Numbered from the stretch's first letter, positions 52,973 to 62,678 are shown. The stretch is DNA of 64,000 bases from Sphingomonadales bacterium (GCA_009995225.1 JAACPW010000004.1:124001-188000), one strand, 5' to 3'. Program-made: numbers and translations. The notes: generated by a model from the letters alone, not told the origin.

Positions 52973-53896
52973 ATGAGCGAAACACCCACGAAGGAAGAAC
53001 TGGTCGCCGGCCTCATCGGGCTGTTGACCGTGGAAAAACGCGCCGCTGACGTTTTTGCAGGTCCGCCGCAGGTCGATGGAATCGGTCGGGTCTTCGGCGG
53101 CCAGGTGCTCGCTCAGGCGTTGCAGGCTGCGCAAGGCACCGTCACCGACGGGAAGCGCGCCCATTCGCTCCACGCCTATTTCCTGCGCGGCGGGCGCGAG
53201 GGCGCACCGATCGAATACCGTATCGAACGGGATTTTGACGGGCGCAGCTTTGCCAACCGCCGTGTGGTCGCAGCGCAGGAGAACGATGAAGGCATCGCCG
53301 TTCCGATTCTCAACCTCACCGCCAGCTTTCAACTGCCTGAGGACGGATTGGAGCACAGCGATTCACCGATGCCCGACGTGCCACGCCCCGATGATCTGCG
53401 GTCCGATATGGAGCAGCGCCGCGAGATTGCCGAACAATGGGGCGACCGCCTCAGCGATGCCCAGCGCCGCATGATGCTGCGTTCTCGCCCGATTGAGATG
53501 CGCACCACTGATCGCCTGCATTGGATGAGCAGCGAGCCGCGCGAACCCCGCGCGCATTCGTGGTTCCGGGTTGCCGCCCCCATTACAGGCGCGCACGACA
53601 CGCCCGAATTGCACCGTGCCATCATGACCTATGCCAGCGACTATACCTTGCTCGGCACCAGCGCGTTGCCGCATGGCCTCAGCTGGATGCGAAACGAACT
53701 GGTCGGCGCAAGTCTTGATCACGCGCTGTGGTTCCACCGGGATGCGCGGGCGGATGAATGGCTGCTCTACGCCACAGATGCGCCGTGGTCGGGCGGCGGG
53801 CGCGGGTTCAATCGCGGTCGGATCTTCAACCTTGCCGGCGAGCTGGTGGCCAGCGTCGCGCAGGAAGGCATGATGCGCAAAAGGGTTGCCCGCTAG
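52973..53896 (+). CDS. tesB: Acyl-CoA thioesterase II
   Basis: A 307-residue double-hotdog thioesterase. GRVFGGQVLAQALQAAQGTV (first domain) and HSLHAYFLRGGREGAPIEY, RSFANRRVVAAQ, then a second domain with SDYTLLGTSALPHGLSWM, LDHALWFHRDARADEWLLY. These match TesB. Starts 22 bases after the cupin gene. Confidence 0.92.
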   Translation: MSETPTKEELVAGLIGLLTVEKRAADVFAGPPQVDGIGRVFGGQVLAQALQAAQGTVTDGKRAHSLHAYFLRGGREGAPIEYRIERDFDGRSFANRRVVAAQENDEGIAVPILNLTASFQLPEDGLEHSDSPMPDVPRPDDLRSDMEQRREIAEQWGDRLSDAQRRMMLRSRPIEMRTTDRLHWMSSEPREPRAHSWFRVAAPITGAHDTPELHRAIMTYASDYTLLGTSALPHGLSWMRNELVGASLDHALWFHRDARADEWLLYATDAPWSGGGRGFNRGRIFNLAGELVASVAQEGMMRKRVAR

Positions 53897-53934
53897 AGCG
53901 ACGGCGCGCAGCGCCGCAAGCGGGGCAAAACACG

Positions 53935-54750
53935 CTAATGCGCCAGCAAGATCGGCATTTGCGGCGCATTCAGCATCCGGCGCGTCACACCGCCCAGAAG
54001 CATTTCCGCCAACCGTGAGTGGCCATATGCGCCCATCACCATCAGCCCGCATTCGCGCATCTGCGCAGCCGAAAACAGAGTGTCGGCAATGTGGGCCTCG
54101 CCGCGCGGGATTTCCACGATCTCGCAGTCGATCCCGTGGCGGCTGAGATATTTTGCACCGTCGGTTGACGGCAGGTCCGCGCGCCCCTTTTCCCTGTCCT
54201 GGGTAATGTTCACCAACGTGACCGTGCAGGAACATGCCAGAAGCGGCACCGCGGCGCGCAGTGCGTGGGCCGCTTCGGATGAACCGTTCCAGGCGACCAG
54301 CATCGGCGCGCTGAGATCAAGGCTGGTCGCGCTTTCCGGCACCACCAGCACCGGCACCGACGCCTTCATTACCACATCCCCCACCACGGCAGATGCCCCA
54401 TGGCCATCGGCCCGCGCTTCGGCCGGGCCGAGGATCACGACATCGGCCAGCGGCGAGGCTTCGAGCAGGCGGTGCGCCGCAATGCCATAAACAAAGCGCC
54501 AGTCCCAAACCGCGCCTTCATGCTCCAGCTCCGTTTCGATCTGGCGCCGCAGCTGTTCGGCGTTTGCCTTGATGACGGGCATCGCCACTGCGATCGCCGA
54601 GCCGTAGACATCGCCCGGCGCAAACACATCATAGCTTACCGCCTGAAGGCAGGTGATGTGGCCATTGGTGGCTCTCGCGATGTCGAGCGCCACATGTAGG
54701 CGGGCGCGCATGGCCGTGTCGTGATCGATATGAAGCAAGATGGATTTCAT
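53935..54750 (-). CDS. Tandem-domain universal stress protein, probable FNR target
   Basis: A 271-residue protein with two Usp domains: N-terminal MKSILLHIDHDTAMRARLHVALDIA and C-terminal PMLVAWNGSSEAAHALRAAVPLL ending in MVMGAYGHSRLAEMLLGGVTRRML, the G-x2-G-x9-G-S/T ATP-binding pattern. The start ATG 54750 has GGGAG eight bases upstream. A perfect FNR box (54804-54817) is centred 60 bases upstream, so the gene is probably induced under low oxygen, as in other Usp proteins. Confidence 0.87.
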   Translation of the reverse strand: MKSILLHIDHDTAMRARLHVALDIARATNGHITCLQAVSYDVFAPGDVYGSAIAVAMPVIKANAEQLRRQIETELEHEGAVWDWRFVYGIAAHRLLEASPLADVVILGPAEARADGHGASAVVGDVVMKASVPVLVVPESATSLDLSAPMLVAWNGSSEAAHALRAAVPLLACSCTVTLVNITQDREKGRADLPSTDGAKYLSRHGIDCEIVEIPRGEAHIADTLFSAAQMRECGLMVMGAYGHSRLAEMLLGGVTRRMLNAPQMPILLAH

Positions 54751-54803
54751 GGCGTGTCTCCCACTGATGTCACCGATCATCAGCGCAAACGGCCTCGCCT
54801 GCC

Positions 54804-54817
54804 TTGATCGGGATCAA
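54804..54817. promoter_or_regulatory. FNR box between Usp and carotenoid oxygenase genes
   Basis: TTGATCGGGATCAA is an exact match to TTGAT-N4-ATCAA. It lies 54 bases before the Usp ATG (minus strand) and 66 bases before the carotenoid oxygenase ATG (plus strand). The centre-to-ATG distance for Usp, about 60 bases, is almost the same as for the box at 19805. Confidence 0.85.
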
Positions 54818-54882
54818 GTCTGCGCAGTGCAGCTTGCCACCCTGCCCGCAATCGCGCATCCTGACAGCAGGGAGAGACTGTT

Positions 54883-56379
54883 ATGCAGATCACGCGCCAC
54901 CCGCCGGTCAAGGCCTCGCTCCAGCCGTCGAACCATCCGTATCTGACAGGGCCGTGGACGCCGCTCCACGAAGAGACGGATGTTGCCGAACTGCCGGTGA
55001 TTGCAGGCGAAATCCCCGCGGACATCGACGGCATTTACCTGCGCAACACCGAAAACCAGGTGCATCAGCCACTGGGCCGCCATCACCCGTTTGATGGCGA
55101 CGCCATGATCCATCAGGTCAACATTGCGGGCGGCAAGGCAAGTTATCGCAACCGTTTCGTGCGCACCCACTGTTTCGAGGCGGAGCAGATCGCAGGGCAG
55201 AGCCTGTGGGGCGGGCTGATGGACCCGTGGGGCACGAGCCTGCGCCCCGGCTTTGGCGCGCATGGCGGACTGAAGGATACCGGCTCCACCGATATTACCG
55301 TTCACGCCGGGACAGCCTATGCAACGCTGTATCAGTGCGGTGAGGCATGGATGCTCGATCCGATGACGCTCGCCAGCCGGGGCAAGGCGCCGTGGGTGCC
55401 CTTGGACGGCATCTCGGCGCACCCCAAGGTCGACGAAGCGACCGGCGAGCTGATGTTCTTCAACTACTCCAAACACGCGCCATTCATGCATTATGGCGTG
55501 GTCGATCGCACGGGGAGCCTGGTTCATTACACGCCCATCCCCCTGCCCGGCCCGCGCCTGCCGCATGACATGGCGATCACGCCGAACTGGTCGATCCTCA
55601 ACGATATGCCGCTGTTCTGGGACGAAGACCTGCTGCGCCGTGACATTCACGCTGCGCGCATTCACGAAGGCATACCCACCCGCTTCGCGCTGATCCCGCG
55701 TTATGGCCAGCCTGAAGACATCCTATGGTTCGAAGCTGCGCCGACATACGTGCTGCATTGGACAAATGCCTATGAGGACGGCGACGAGGTGATCCTTGAA
55801 GGGTATCATCAGGACAAGCCGATGCCCGATCCGATTGAGGAAATGGGCCGGTACAGTCACATGATGGCCTATGTTGACGAGCATTCGTTCCAATCCCGCC
55901 TGCACCGCTGGCGGTTCAACGTGAAAACGGGCGAAACCCGCGAAGAACGCCTGACCGACCGCATCGTCGAGTTTGGAATGATCAACCCGGCCTACGCCAT
56001 GCACAAGAGCCGCTATGTCTGGTCCACCACCACCCGCCCCGGCTGGTTCCTGTTCAACGGCTATGTCCGGCATGACACCGAAACGGGCGAGGAACAGGTC
56101 TACCGCCTGCCTGAAGGCGTCTATGCCAGCGAAAGCCCGATGATCCCCCGCAAAGGGGCAATCACCGAGGACGATGGTTACCTGATCACCTTCCTGATCG
56201 ACGAGAATACCGGCACCTCCGAATGTGCGATCCTGGATGCAAGAGATATCACCAAAGGTCCGATTTGCCGCCTCGCGCTGCCGCACAAACTGTGTTCGGG
56301 CACCCATTCGGTTTGGGTCGAACACGATCAGCTGCGCGCAGATGCAGCCTTCCACGCGCGCCGCTTTGCGCAGGTCTGA
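54883..56379 (+). CDS. Carotenoid oxygenase / lignostilbene dioxygenase family protein
   Basis: A 498-residue seven-bladed propeller non-heme iron dioxygenase that cleaves a carotenoid or stilbene double bond. The four iron histidines can be placed in SAHPKVDE, LPHDMAIT, VLHWTNAYEDGDEV and GTHSVWVE. HHPFDGDAMIH near the N-terminus is also family-typical. The substrate cannot be told from sequence. Divergent from the Usp gene with an FNR box between. Confidence 0.88.
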   Translation: MQITRHPPVKASLQPSNHPYLTGPWTPLHEETDVAELPVIAGEIPADIDGIYLRNTENQVHQPLGRHHPFDGDAMIHQVNIAGGKASYRNRFVRTHCFEAEQIAGQSLWGGLMDPWGTSLRPGFGAHGGLKDTGSTDITVHAGTAYATLYQCGEAWMLDPMTLASRGKAPWVPLDGISAHPKVDEATGELMFFNYSKHAPFMHYGVVDRTGSLVHYTPIPLPGPRLPHDMAITPNWSILNDMPLFWDEDLLRRDIHAARIHEGIPTRFALIPRYGQPEDILWFEAAPTYVLHWTNAYEDGDEVILEGYHQDKPMPDPIEEMGRYSHMMAYVDEHSFQSRLHRWRFNVKTGETREERLTDRIVEFGMINPAYAMHKSRYVWSTTTRPGWFLFNGYVRHDTETGEEQVYRLPEGVYASESPMIPRKGAITEDDGYLITFLIDENTGTSECAILDARDITKGPICRLALPHKLCSGTHSVWVEHDQLRADAAFHARRFAQV

Positions 56380-56486
56380 CGTCTCCCGTCGAGGTGGCTT
56401 TATCGCTCGTCACCAGCACGCTTGCGTCCGATGTGTCTGAAGCCTAGCGCCCCGCTGCTGCCATCCTACCCTCGGGGACCGTTCAC

Positions 56487-58304
56487 ATGACCTTGCGCCT
56501 TGCCCTTGCCGTATCGACCGCGCTGCTGTTGACCGCCGCACCTGCGTCTGCGCAGATCGATACGCAGCCCGTGGCCGCCACAACCGCATTGTCGGAACAC
56601 GACAAACTGTTTGCGCTGTTCGATGATGCGGACGCGCGCGAACTGGCGCTTAATCCACTTTCGCGGCTGTTTCGCGGTGAGGAGGAAAATGCCGACCGTC
56701 TGGGCGACCTGCTGACCGATTCCGCTTTTCTGGCCGGCCGCACCGACATCAAACTCAACTTGGCGCTGCTCGCCGCGATTGACCGCGCCAAGCTCTCCGA
56801 AACCGATCAGCTTGCCTACGATGTGTTCAAATATAACCAGGAACACGCGCTGGAGGGCTATACAGATGACATGCGCGCGCTGACCGAGGTGCGCCCGCTC
56901 AATCACTTTTACGGGCTGCACACCTTCTACCCCAGCTTTGCGAGCGGCACCGGCGTTGCACCGTTCAAGACCCTCGCCAATTACGAGGACAACCTGTCGC
57001 GTCACGATGATTACATCGCCTTTGTCGACCGCGCGATCGGCAAGTTCCGTGATGGCATGGCCAGCGGCGTGGTCGAGACCAGGCTGACCGTTGGGATCAT
57101 GGTCACCCAGCTCAATACACAGCTGGACACCGCGATAGCGGATTCGATGTACATGGCCCCGGTCAAAACCTTTCCCGAAATCATCTCACAGGCCGACCAG
57201 GCCCGCCTGAGTGCCGCTTATGCCGCCAAGACTGCCGAAATCTACGCAGCCAACGCAAGGCTTCGCGATTTCCTGCGCGACGAATACTTGCCCGCCGCGC
57301 GCGACAGCATCGGTCTTTCCCAGATGAAGGGCGGCGGCGAGCTTTACGCCCGTCTGGTGGAAGATTCGACCACGCTGCCGCTCGATCCCGAAACGATCCA
57401 CCAGCTTGGTCTGTCGGAAGTCACGCGGATCAAAACCGATCTCGAAAGGCTGAAAACCGAAGTGCGGTTCGATGGCTCGCTCAATCAGTTCTTCGATTAT
57501 GTCCGCACCGATCCCAAGTTCCAGCCCAAAAGCCGCGAGGCGCTGACGCAATCCTATTACGATATCGGCAAGCAGGTCGATGCCAGGATCGGCGATTACT
57601 TCTCGCTGATCCCCAAGTCGCCGCTGGAAATCCGTCCCTATGACACCTCGACAGAGGAGTTCGAGGCGGGCGGTTCTTACCAATCGGGCTCTGCCGACGG
57701 AGCACGGCCGGGGGTGTTCTATTTCAACGCCTATGACCTTCCGAGCCGCCTGACGACAGGTAACGTGACGCTTTACCTCCACGAAGGCGCGCCGGGGCAC
57801 CATTTCCAGATCAGCCTGGCACAGGAGAACGAGGCGCTGCCAGCATTCATGCGGTATGGCGGCACCACCGCCTACGTCGAAGGCTGGGCGCTTTATGCAG
57901 AGACACTGGGTTACGAGATGGGTTTCTACGATGATCCCTGGAACCGTTACGGCACCTTGCAGGATGAACAGCTGCGCGCGATGCGGCTGGTGGTGGATAC
58001 CGGCATCCATGCCAAAGGCTGGACCCGCGATCAGGCGATCGATTTCATGATGAACAATTCAGGCATGACCCGCACCGAAGTGGTGGCCGAGGTGGACCGC
58101 TACATCGCCATCCCCAGTCAGGCGCTGGCTTACAAGATCGGTGCGCTCAAGATCCAGGAGTTGCGTGAGCGGGCCGAAAAGGCGCTCGGCAGCAAGTTCG
58201 ACATCAAGGCATTTCATGCCGAGGTGCTCGATACTGGCGGGCTGCCACTGACGGTGCTGGAGAACAAGATCGAACGCTGGATCACGGCGCAACTGGCGGA
58301 CTGA
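56487..58304 (+). CDS. DUF885 putative metallopeptidase, exported
   Basis: A 605-residue protein with a signal peptide (MTLRLALAVSTALLLTAAPASA) and the DUF885 domain. The zinc motif LYLHEGAPGHHFQISLA (H-E-x4-H-x2-Q) and a downstream YVEGWALYAETLGYEMGF with the third ligand Glu are intact. Probably a periplasmic or secreted peptidase-like hydrolase. SD before ATG is weak. Confidence 0.88.
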   Translation: MTLRLALAVSTALLLTAAPASAQIDTQPVAATTALSEHDKLFALFDDADARELALNPLSRLFRGEEENADRLGDLLTDSAFLAGRTDIKLNLALLAAIDRAKLSETDQLAYDVFKYNQEHALEGYTDDMRALTEVRPLNHFYGLHTFYPSFASGTGVAPFKTLANYEDNLSRHDDYIAFVDRAIGKFRDGMASGVVETRLTVGIMVTQLNTQLDTAIADSMYMAPVKTFPEIISQADQARLSAAYAAKTAEIYAANARLRDFLRDEYLPAARDSIGLSQMKGGGELYARLVEDSTTLPLDPETIHQLGLSEVTRIKTDLERLKTEVRFDGSLNQFFDYVRTDPKFQPKSREALTQSYYDIGKQVDARIGDYFSLIPKSPLEIRPYDTSTEEFEAGGSYQSGSADGARPGVFYFNAYDLPSRLTTGNVTLYLHEGAPGHHFQISLAQENEALPAFMRYGGTTAYVEGWALYAETLGYEMGFYDDPWNRYGTLQDEQLRAMRLVVDTGIHAKGWTRDQAIDFMMNNSGMTRTEVVAEVDRYIAIPSQALAYKIGALKIQELRERAEKALGSKFDIKAFHAEVLDTGGLPLTVLENKIERWITAQLAD

Positions 58305-58353
58305 TCCGCACCGCAGGCCACGATTTTGCCTCAATTCGTCGTATCTCGCGCCC

Positions 58354-58378
58354 CGGTTGCCCGCAGATAGGGTAACCG
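58354..58378 (+). other. Hairpin in the ompA-family leader
   Basis: CGGTTGCCC (58354-58362) pairs with GGGTAACCG (58370-58378) over nine bases, using one G-U pair that exists only on the plus strand, with a seven-base loop. No U-tract follows. It lies 50 bases after the DUF885 stop and 115 bases before the next start, so either a weak terminator or a leader structure. Confidence 0.4.
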
Positions 58379-58492
58379 GATGTTCGGCGTTCATCTGCGC
58401 GCAAGGTGTCGGTCAACAACCACGCGGCACACCGAACACGATCAACGGGCCACCATACGGGATCGCGGCCCCATCACCGGAGCAAGACCACT

Positions 58493-59398
58493 GTGAACAC
58501 CACCATCCGCACCGCACGCAAATTCGCGTTGATCGCCCTTCTTGGCGCGGCATCTGCCACCGGACTGTCGGCCCAGACGCAGCCTCCCGCCACGGATCAG
58601 GGCGAGGTTCTGACCACCGTTTACGGCTCGCTCCCGCCACTCGCGGAAATGTCTGAAGGGCCCAAGGTCAGCGGCATCATTTCGGCACGCAGGGGTTCGC
58701 GCCTCCAGATCACCGCCGATGACGGCACCACCACCATGATCACGCTGCACCCCGAAACCGAAATCCGCACCCGTGGCGGTTTCCTCGGCATCGGCAACAA
58801 GGCCTTCGATCAGAACGCGCTTATCAATGGCTTACCCGTGATTGTGAAGACCGGGCAATATGGCGAAGGCCTCGTCGCCAGCGAAGTGCGCTTCACCAGC
58901 GACGATCGCCAGATTGCGGCAATGATCCGCGGCGGCACCCAGCAGCAGTTCGGCGAACAGGGCGCTGCCATCCAGCAGAACAGTGCCGCCACCGAAGCAC
59001 TGCGCGGACGGCTGGGCGATATCGACAAGTACAATCTCAAAAGCACCACCAACGTCTATTTCGACACAGGCCGGTCGATGCTGACACCGGCCGCCAAATC
59101 CGAACTGTGCGCCGCGGCGCAGACGGCCAATGCGAACGAGAATTCGCTGATGCTGGTTCTCGGTTACACCGACTCCACCGGCTCGCAGGAGGTCAATCAG
59201 ACCTTGTCCGAAAAGCGCGCCGCAGCCGTGGTCAATCACCTGCAGCAGGTCTGCAAGTGGAAGCCCTACCGGATGCTGACGCCCACCGGCATGGCCACCG
59301 CCGATCCCGCCGCCGATAACACCACCTTCGCAGGTCGCGCACAAAACCGTCGCGTTTCGGTGAACGTGCTGGTCAGCAAGGCGCTCGACGGGCAGTAA
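58493..59398 (+). CDS. OmpA-family outer-membrane/peptidoglycan-binding protein
   Basis: A 301-residue protein with signal peptide FALIALLGAASATGLSAQ and a C-terminal OmpA domain: TTNVYFDTGRSMLTP, VLGYTDSTGSQEVNQTLSEKRAAAVVNHL, and NRRVSVNV. The N-terminal part is a small OB-like beta domain (VSGIISARRGSRLQITADDGTTTMITL) rather than a beta-barrel. Start is GTG 58493 with GGAG eleven bases ahead. A hairpin terminator follows the stop. Confidence 0.86.
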   Translation: MNTTIRTARKFALIALLGAASATGLSAQTQPPATDQGEVLTTVYGSLPPLAEMSEGPKVSGIISARRGSRLQITADDGTTTMITLHPETEIRTRGGFLGIGNKAFDQNALINGLPVIVKTGQYGEGLVASEVRFTSDDRQIAAMIRGGTQQQFGEQGAAIQQNSAATEALRGRLGDIDKYNLKSTTNVYFDTGRSMLTPAAKSELCAAAQTANANENSLMLVLGYTDSTGSQEVNQTLSEKRAAAVVNHLQQVCKWKPYRMLTPTGMATADPAADNTTFAGRAQNRRVSVNVLVSKALDGQ

Positions 59399-59410
59399 CG
59401 CTCGCAAGAG

Positions 59411-59437
59411 GGGCAGGCGTTGGCGGGCCTGCCCTTC
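59411..59437 (+). terminator. Terminator hairpin between ompA-family and DUF6445 genes
   Basis: GGGCAGGC (59411-59418) and GCCTGCCC (59427-59434) form a perfect eight-base stem with an eight-base loop, 12 bases after the stop at 59398, then TTC. The U-tract is short. It lies between convergent genes and could stop transcription from both sides. Confidence 0.6.
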
Positions 59438-60119
59438 AGTGCCCTAACACGAACATGTTGATGGTCAGGCGCCCTGCGCCCGGATCGTCGGACAACGCAG
59501 CAGGATCGGGAATGATGCCCGAATGCAGTTGCCGCCCGCGATAAAGCGCCATGCGGTCGGCCCGCGCTTCGACGGCGCCGATTTGTTCAAACGCCTGGCT
59601 GTCCTCCGAGGGGTAGCCCGGCGCTGGCGGGCCGAATTCCTGCAAGTCTTCGTCCAATCCGGCAGCGTAGGCCGCCTCGCGCGCGGGCGTGATGGCCTCG
59701 AAACCCGTGCGGCGATGGCGATAGAACGCCGTTCCGCCGCTTTCCGGCCCATCCAGATAATGCATGATCGCCACGCGCCCCGCATCCGAATGATCGTGAT
59801 GCGGGATGCGCTGGCGGGGCGACAATTTTTCCGGCGTCAGCGTCACCAGCGAAAACGCCGCAATTTCACACTGCACGCCCCGCGACAAGCCGAACACCCG
59901 TGCCATGATCTGCATCATCAGATCGCGCCGCAGGTCGAGATAGGCTGGGTCCGCCAGTGCGCGCCGGCCCGGATAGTCCACCCCAGCGGGATGATACTGC
60001 GCTGCCCTACCCATGGCGCGCAGTCGTTCAGGCTGACCGGTGAAGTTGTCGATGATCACCAGCGGCTCACCCTCGCGGCCCAAGCGTTCGACGGTGACGG
60101 AGGCTTCGGGCAGGATCAT
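59436..60119 (-). CDS. DUF6445-type 2OG-oxygenase-like protein
   Basis: A 227-residue protein resembling DUF6445 proteins, which have a prolyl-hydroxylase-like cupin fold. The possible iron triad is in RIPHHDHSD (H-x-H-x-D) and the later LHSGIIPDP (His). AIMHYLDGPESGGTAFYRHRRTG matches the double-stranded beta-helix core. Such genes are often next to tryptophan halogenase/TonB-receptor loci, which are not here. Function unknown; starts at ATG 60119, nine bases from the uvrC stop. Confidence 0.78.
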   Translation of the reverse strand: MILPEASVTVERLGREGEPLVIIDNFTGQPERLRAMGRAAQYHPAGVDYPGRRALADPAYLDLRRDLMMQIMARVFGLSRGVQCEIAAFSLVTLTPEKLSPRQRIPHHDHSDAGRVAIMHYLDGPESGGTAFYRHRRTGFEAITPAREAAYAAGLDEDLQEFGPPAPGYPSEDSQAFEQIGAVEARADRMALYRGRQLHSGIIPDPAALSDDPGAGRLTINMFVLGH

Positions 60120-60128
60120 GCGACGCGT

Positions 60129-62102
60129 CTAGCCGCCCGCGTGGTAGAAATCATAGACCTTGCGCGCCACCGTGGCGCTCACGCCGGGGGCGCGTTGCAG
60201 GTCTTCCAGCGCGGCGGCACGCACCTTGCTGGCGGTGCCGAAGTGCAGCAGCAGCGCGCGTTTGCGGGACGGGCCGACACCAGGGATTTCATCGAGCGGG
60301 CTGGCCGTGATCGCCTTTGACCGCTTGGCCCGGTGCGCGCCGATGACATAGCGGTGAACCTCATCCCGCAGGTTCTGCAGATGGAACAGCAGCGGCGAAT
60401 TGACGGGGAGCATCTTCTCGCGCCCGTCAGGGAAGTGGAAGACCTCGCGCCCGTCGCGGCCGTGATGCGGGCCTTTGGCGACACCGACAACAGCGACCTC
60501 GTCAGCGATGCCGATGTCCGTCAATACGCGCATGACGCTGGAAAGCTGGCCCTTGCCACCGTCGATCAAAAGCAGGTCCGGCAGGATGGTTTCGTGTCCG
60601 CCTGGCTTGGCCTCCGCACCGGCCTCCCCTTCCGCAAAGTTGCGGAACCGGCGCGCCATCACTTCGCGCATCATCGCGAAATCATCATTGGTTTGCGCCT
60701 CGCGGATGTTGAACTTGCGGTACTGGCCTTTTTCGAACCCGTCCGGCCCCGCCACCACCATCGCGCCCACCGCCTTGGTGCCTTGGATGTGGCTGTTGTC
60801 ATAGACCTCGATCCGCTGCGGCGGGGTGTCGAGTTCCAGAAAATCGGCCAGTTCCCGGTTCAGTCGCGCCTTGGTGCCGGTTTCTGCCAGGCGCCGTTCC
60901 AATGCCTCGACCGCGTTGCGCTGAGCCTGCACCATCAGCTTGCGCCGGTCGCCGCGCTCGGGGATGGAAATGCGCACCTTGCGGCCCGCAAGCTCGCTCA
61001 AGGCCGCTTCAATCAGCTCGCACTCGGGCAGATCGCGGTCGACCAGAATCGTCGGCGGGGGCGGCACTTCTTCGTAGAATTGCAGCATCACATCAGCCAG
61101 CACCTGCGCTTCTTCCACATCATTGGTGTGGCGCGGAAACAGCGCGCGGTGGCCCCAGTTCTGCCCGCCGCGGATGAAGAAGGACTGCACGCTCATCTGC
61201 CCGCTCTTGGCCGCCAGCGCGAATACATCCGCGTCGCCAAGCCCTTGCGCATTGATCGCCTGCGAGCCTTGAATAAAGGTCGCTGCGCGCAGCCGGTCGC
61301 GCAGCATCGCTGCCGTTTCGAATTGCAGGTTCTCGGCAGCCTCGGCCATTTGGCGTTCCAGATCAGCTTGGACCGCGCCCGATTTGCCGGACAGGAAATC
61401 CTTTGCCTGCCGCACCAGCGCGTCATAGCCCGGCGCGTCGATCCGCCCCACACACGGCGCTGAACATCGCTTGATCTGATACAGCAGGCATGGCCGGTCG
61501 CGGTTGTTGAAAAAGCTGTCGGTGCAGGACCGCAGAAGAAACAGTTTCTGCAGCGCGTTCAGGGTGCTGTTCACGCTGCCGGCGCTGGCGAAGGGGCCGT
61601 AGTAATTGCCCTTGGCCCGCCGCGCGCCGCGATGTTTCTGAATGCGCGGGAAGGCATGGTCGGCACGCAGCAGGATGAACGGAAAGCTTTTGTCATCGCG
61701 CAGCAGCACGTTGAACGGCGGCCGGAACCGCTTGATCAACTGCGCTTCGAGCAACAGTGCCTCAGCCTCGGAATTGGTGGTGATGATCTCCATGCTGCGG
61801 GTCTGGCTGACCATGCGCTGCAAACGGCCCGATAGGCCCGCAATCTGGGTGTAGTTTGCCACCCGCGCCTTCAGGCTGCGCGCCTTGCCCACATAGAGAA
61901 CCTCGCCGCGCGCGTCGAGCATCCGGTACACGCCCGGCACAGGCTTAAGCACCTTCACCGTATTGCGGATCGCCTCGATCCCGCCTTCCAAATCGGGCTG
62001 AGCGCTGGAAACGGTGTAGGCGGCGCGTTCCTCGTTGAATCGCTCTGAGCCCCCAGGGCCTTGGGACGGATAACCGGGGGTGCCTGCGGGGGTCTTGGCC
62101 AT
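60129..62102 (-). CDS. uvrC: Excinuclease ABC subunit C
   Basis: A 657-residue nucleotide-excision repair nuclease. The N-terminal GIY-YIG domain reads VYRMLDARGEVLYVGKARSLKARVANY; the UVR region is at LERQMAEAAENLQFETAAMLRDRL; the UvrC RNase H-like domain has IEVYDNSHIQGTKAVGAMVV and LLIDGGKGQLS; and two helix-hairpin-helix motifs (EIPGVGPSRKRALLLHFG) finish the protein. The N-terminus carries a short extra basic extension. ATG 62102 is preferred. Confidence 0.96.
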   Translation of the reverse strand: MAKTPAGTPGYPSQGPGGSERFNEERAAYTVSSAQPDLEGGIEAIRNTVKVLKPVPGVYRMLDARGEVLYVGKARSLKARVANYTQIAGLSGRLQRMVSQTRSMEIITTNSEAEALLLEAQLIKRFRPPFNVLLRDDKSFPFILLRADHAFPRIQKHRGARRAKGNYYGPFASAGSVNSTLNALQKLFLLRSCTDSFFNNRDRPCLLYQIKRCSAPCVGRIDAPGYDALVRQAKDFLSGKSGAVQADLERQMAEAAENLQFETAAMLRDRLRAATFIQGSQAINAQGLGDADVFALAAKSGQMSVQSFFIRGGQNWGHRALFPRHTNDVEEAQVLADVMLQFYEEVPPPPTILVDRDLPECELIEAALSELAGRKVRISIPERGDRRKLMVQAQRNAVEALERRLAETGTKARLNRELADFLELDTPPQRIEVYDNSHIQGTKAVGAMVVAGPDGFEKGQYRKFNIREAQTNDDFAMMREVMARRFRNFAEGEAGAEAKPGGHETILPDLLLIDGGKGQLSSVMRVLTDIGIADEVAVVGVAKGPHHGRDGREVFHFPDGREKMLPVNSPLLFHLQNLRDEVHRYVIGAHRAKRSKAITASPLDEIPGVGPSRKRALLLHFGTASKVRAAALEDLQRAPGVSATVARKVYDFYHAGG

Positions 62103-62183
62103 TCCTGCCAGATAGGGACTGGTCCCCCATCTGTCCAAGCCGGAACGCCCGCCAATCGACAGGCATGATCGGTCAGCACCACG

Positions 62184-62215
62184 AAAACGGGGCGCAGGTG
62201 TTTAGCCCGCGCCCC
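62184..62215 (-). terminator. Intrinsic terminator of the stress operon
   Basis: In the minus-strand RNA GGGGCGC (62215-62209) pairs with GCGCCCC (62195-62189), followed by GTTTT. The hairpin starts 24 bases after the stop codon of the host attachment protein gene and ends the three-gene operon before uvrC. Confidence 0.8.
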
Positions 62216-62238
62216 ATTTGTCTAGCGATACGAAGTGT

Positions 62239-62646
62239 TCAGGCTGCGGTGATGGCCTGTTCGATGTCGTCGATCGAATGGTTTGTCAGAGCCTTGCCGA
62301 CTTCGCCGAGCAGGCACTTTTCCAACTCGCCATGATAATGCCGCCGGATTTCGCCCAAGGAGCGTTTGTCGGCCACAATGATCAGGTTGTCGACCTTGTT
62401 GGTCAGCACCTGATGATTGATCCAATCAGCCGCCGCCGCGACGTGTGCAGCTTCATCCAGATCGTTGCCACTGTGCTGGCCGCTGGTGATGGAGTGGCGC
62501 ATCTTGCCCGAGCTGCGATTGGTGGGGTCAAGATCGGGCGTGCCGATCAGGTCGAGCTGCGGGTGCGCGACGTCACCCTTGTTGCGCAACCAGATGAACC
62601 GCTCGCCATCAACCACGGCAACATGTGCGCCTTCGGGAATATCCAT
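62239..62646 (-). CDS. Host-attachment-family protein
   Basis: A 135-residue protein of the host attachment family (named after an Agrobacterium plant-attachment locus). VAVVDGERFIWLRNKGD, DEAAHVAAAADWINHQV, IIVADKRSLGEIRRHYHGELEKCLLGEVGKALTNHS are typical. The fold resembles release factor eRF1-like domains; the molecular role is unknown. Last gene of the operon behind a possible EcfG promoter, 32 bases after the HPF-like gene. Confidence 0.82.
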   Translation of the reverse strand: MDIPEGAHVAVVDGERFIWLRNKGDVAHPQLDLIGTPDLDPTNRSSGKMRHSITSGQHSGNDLDEAAHVAAAADWINHQVLTNKVDNLIIVADKRSLGEIRRHYHGELEKCLLGEVGKALTNHSIDDIEQAITAA

Positions 62647-62678
62647 GGAGTAAGCTCCTAAATCAAATGAAGGTGGAG

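Noticed and set aside
62417..62653. Plus-strand frame opposite the host attachment gene
   Set aside because: Cys/Ser/Arg-rich shadow with no SD or domain.
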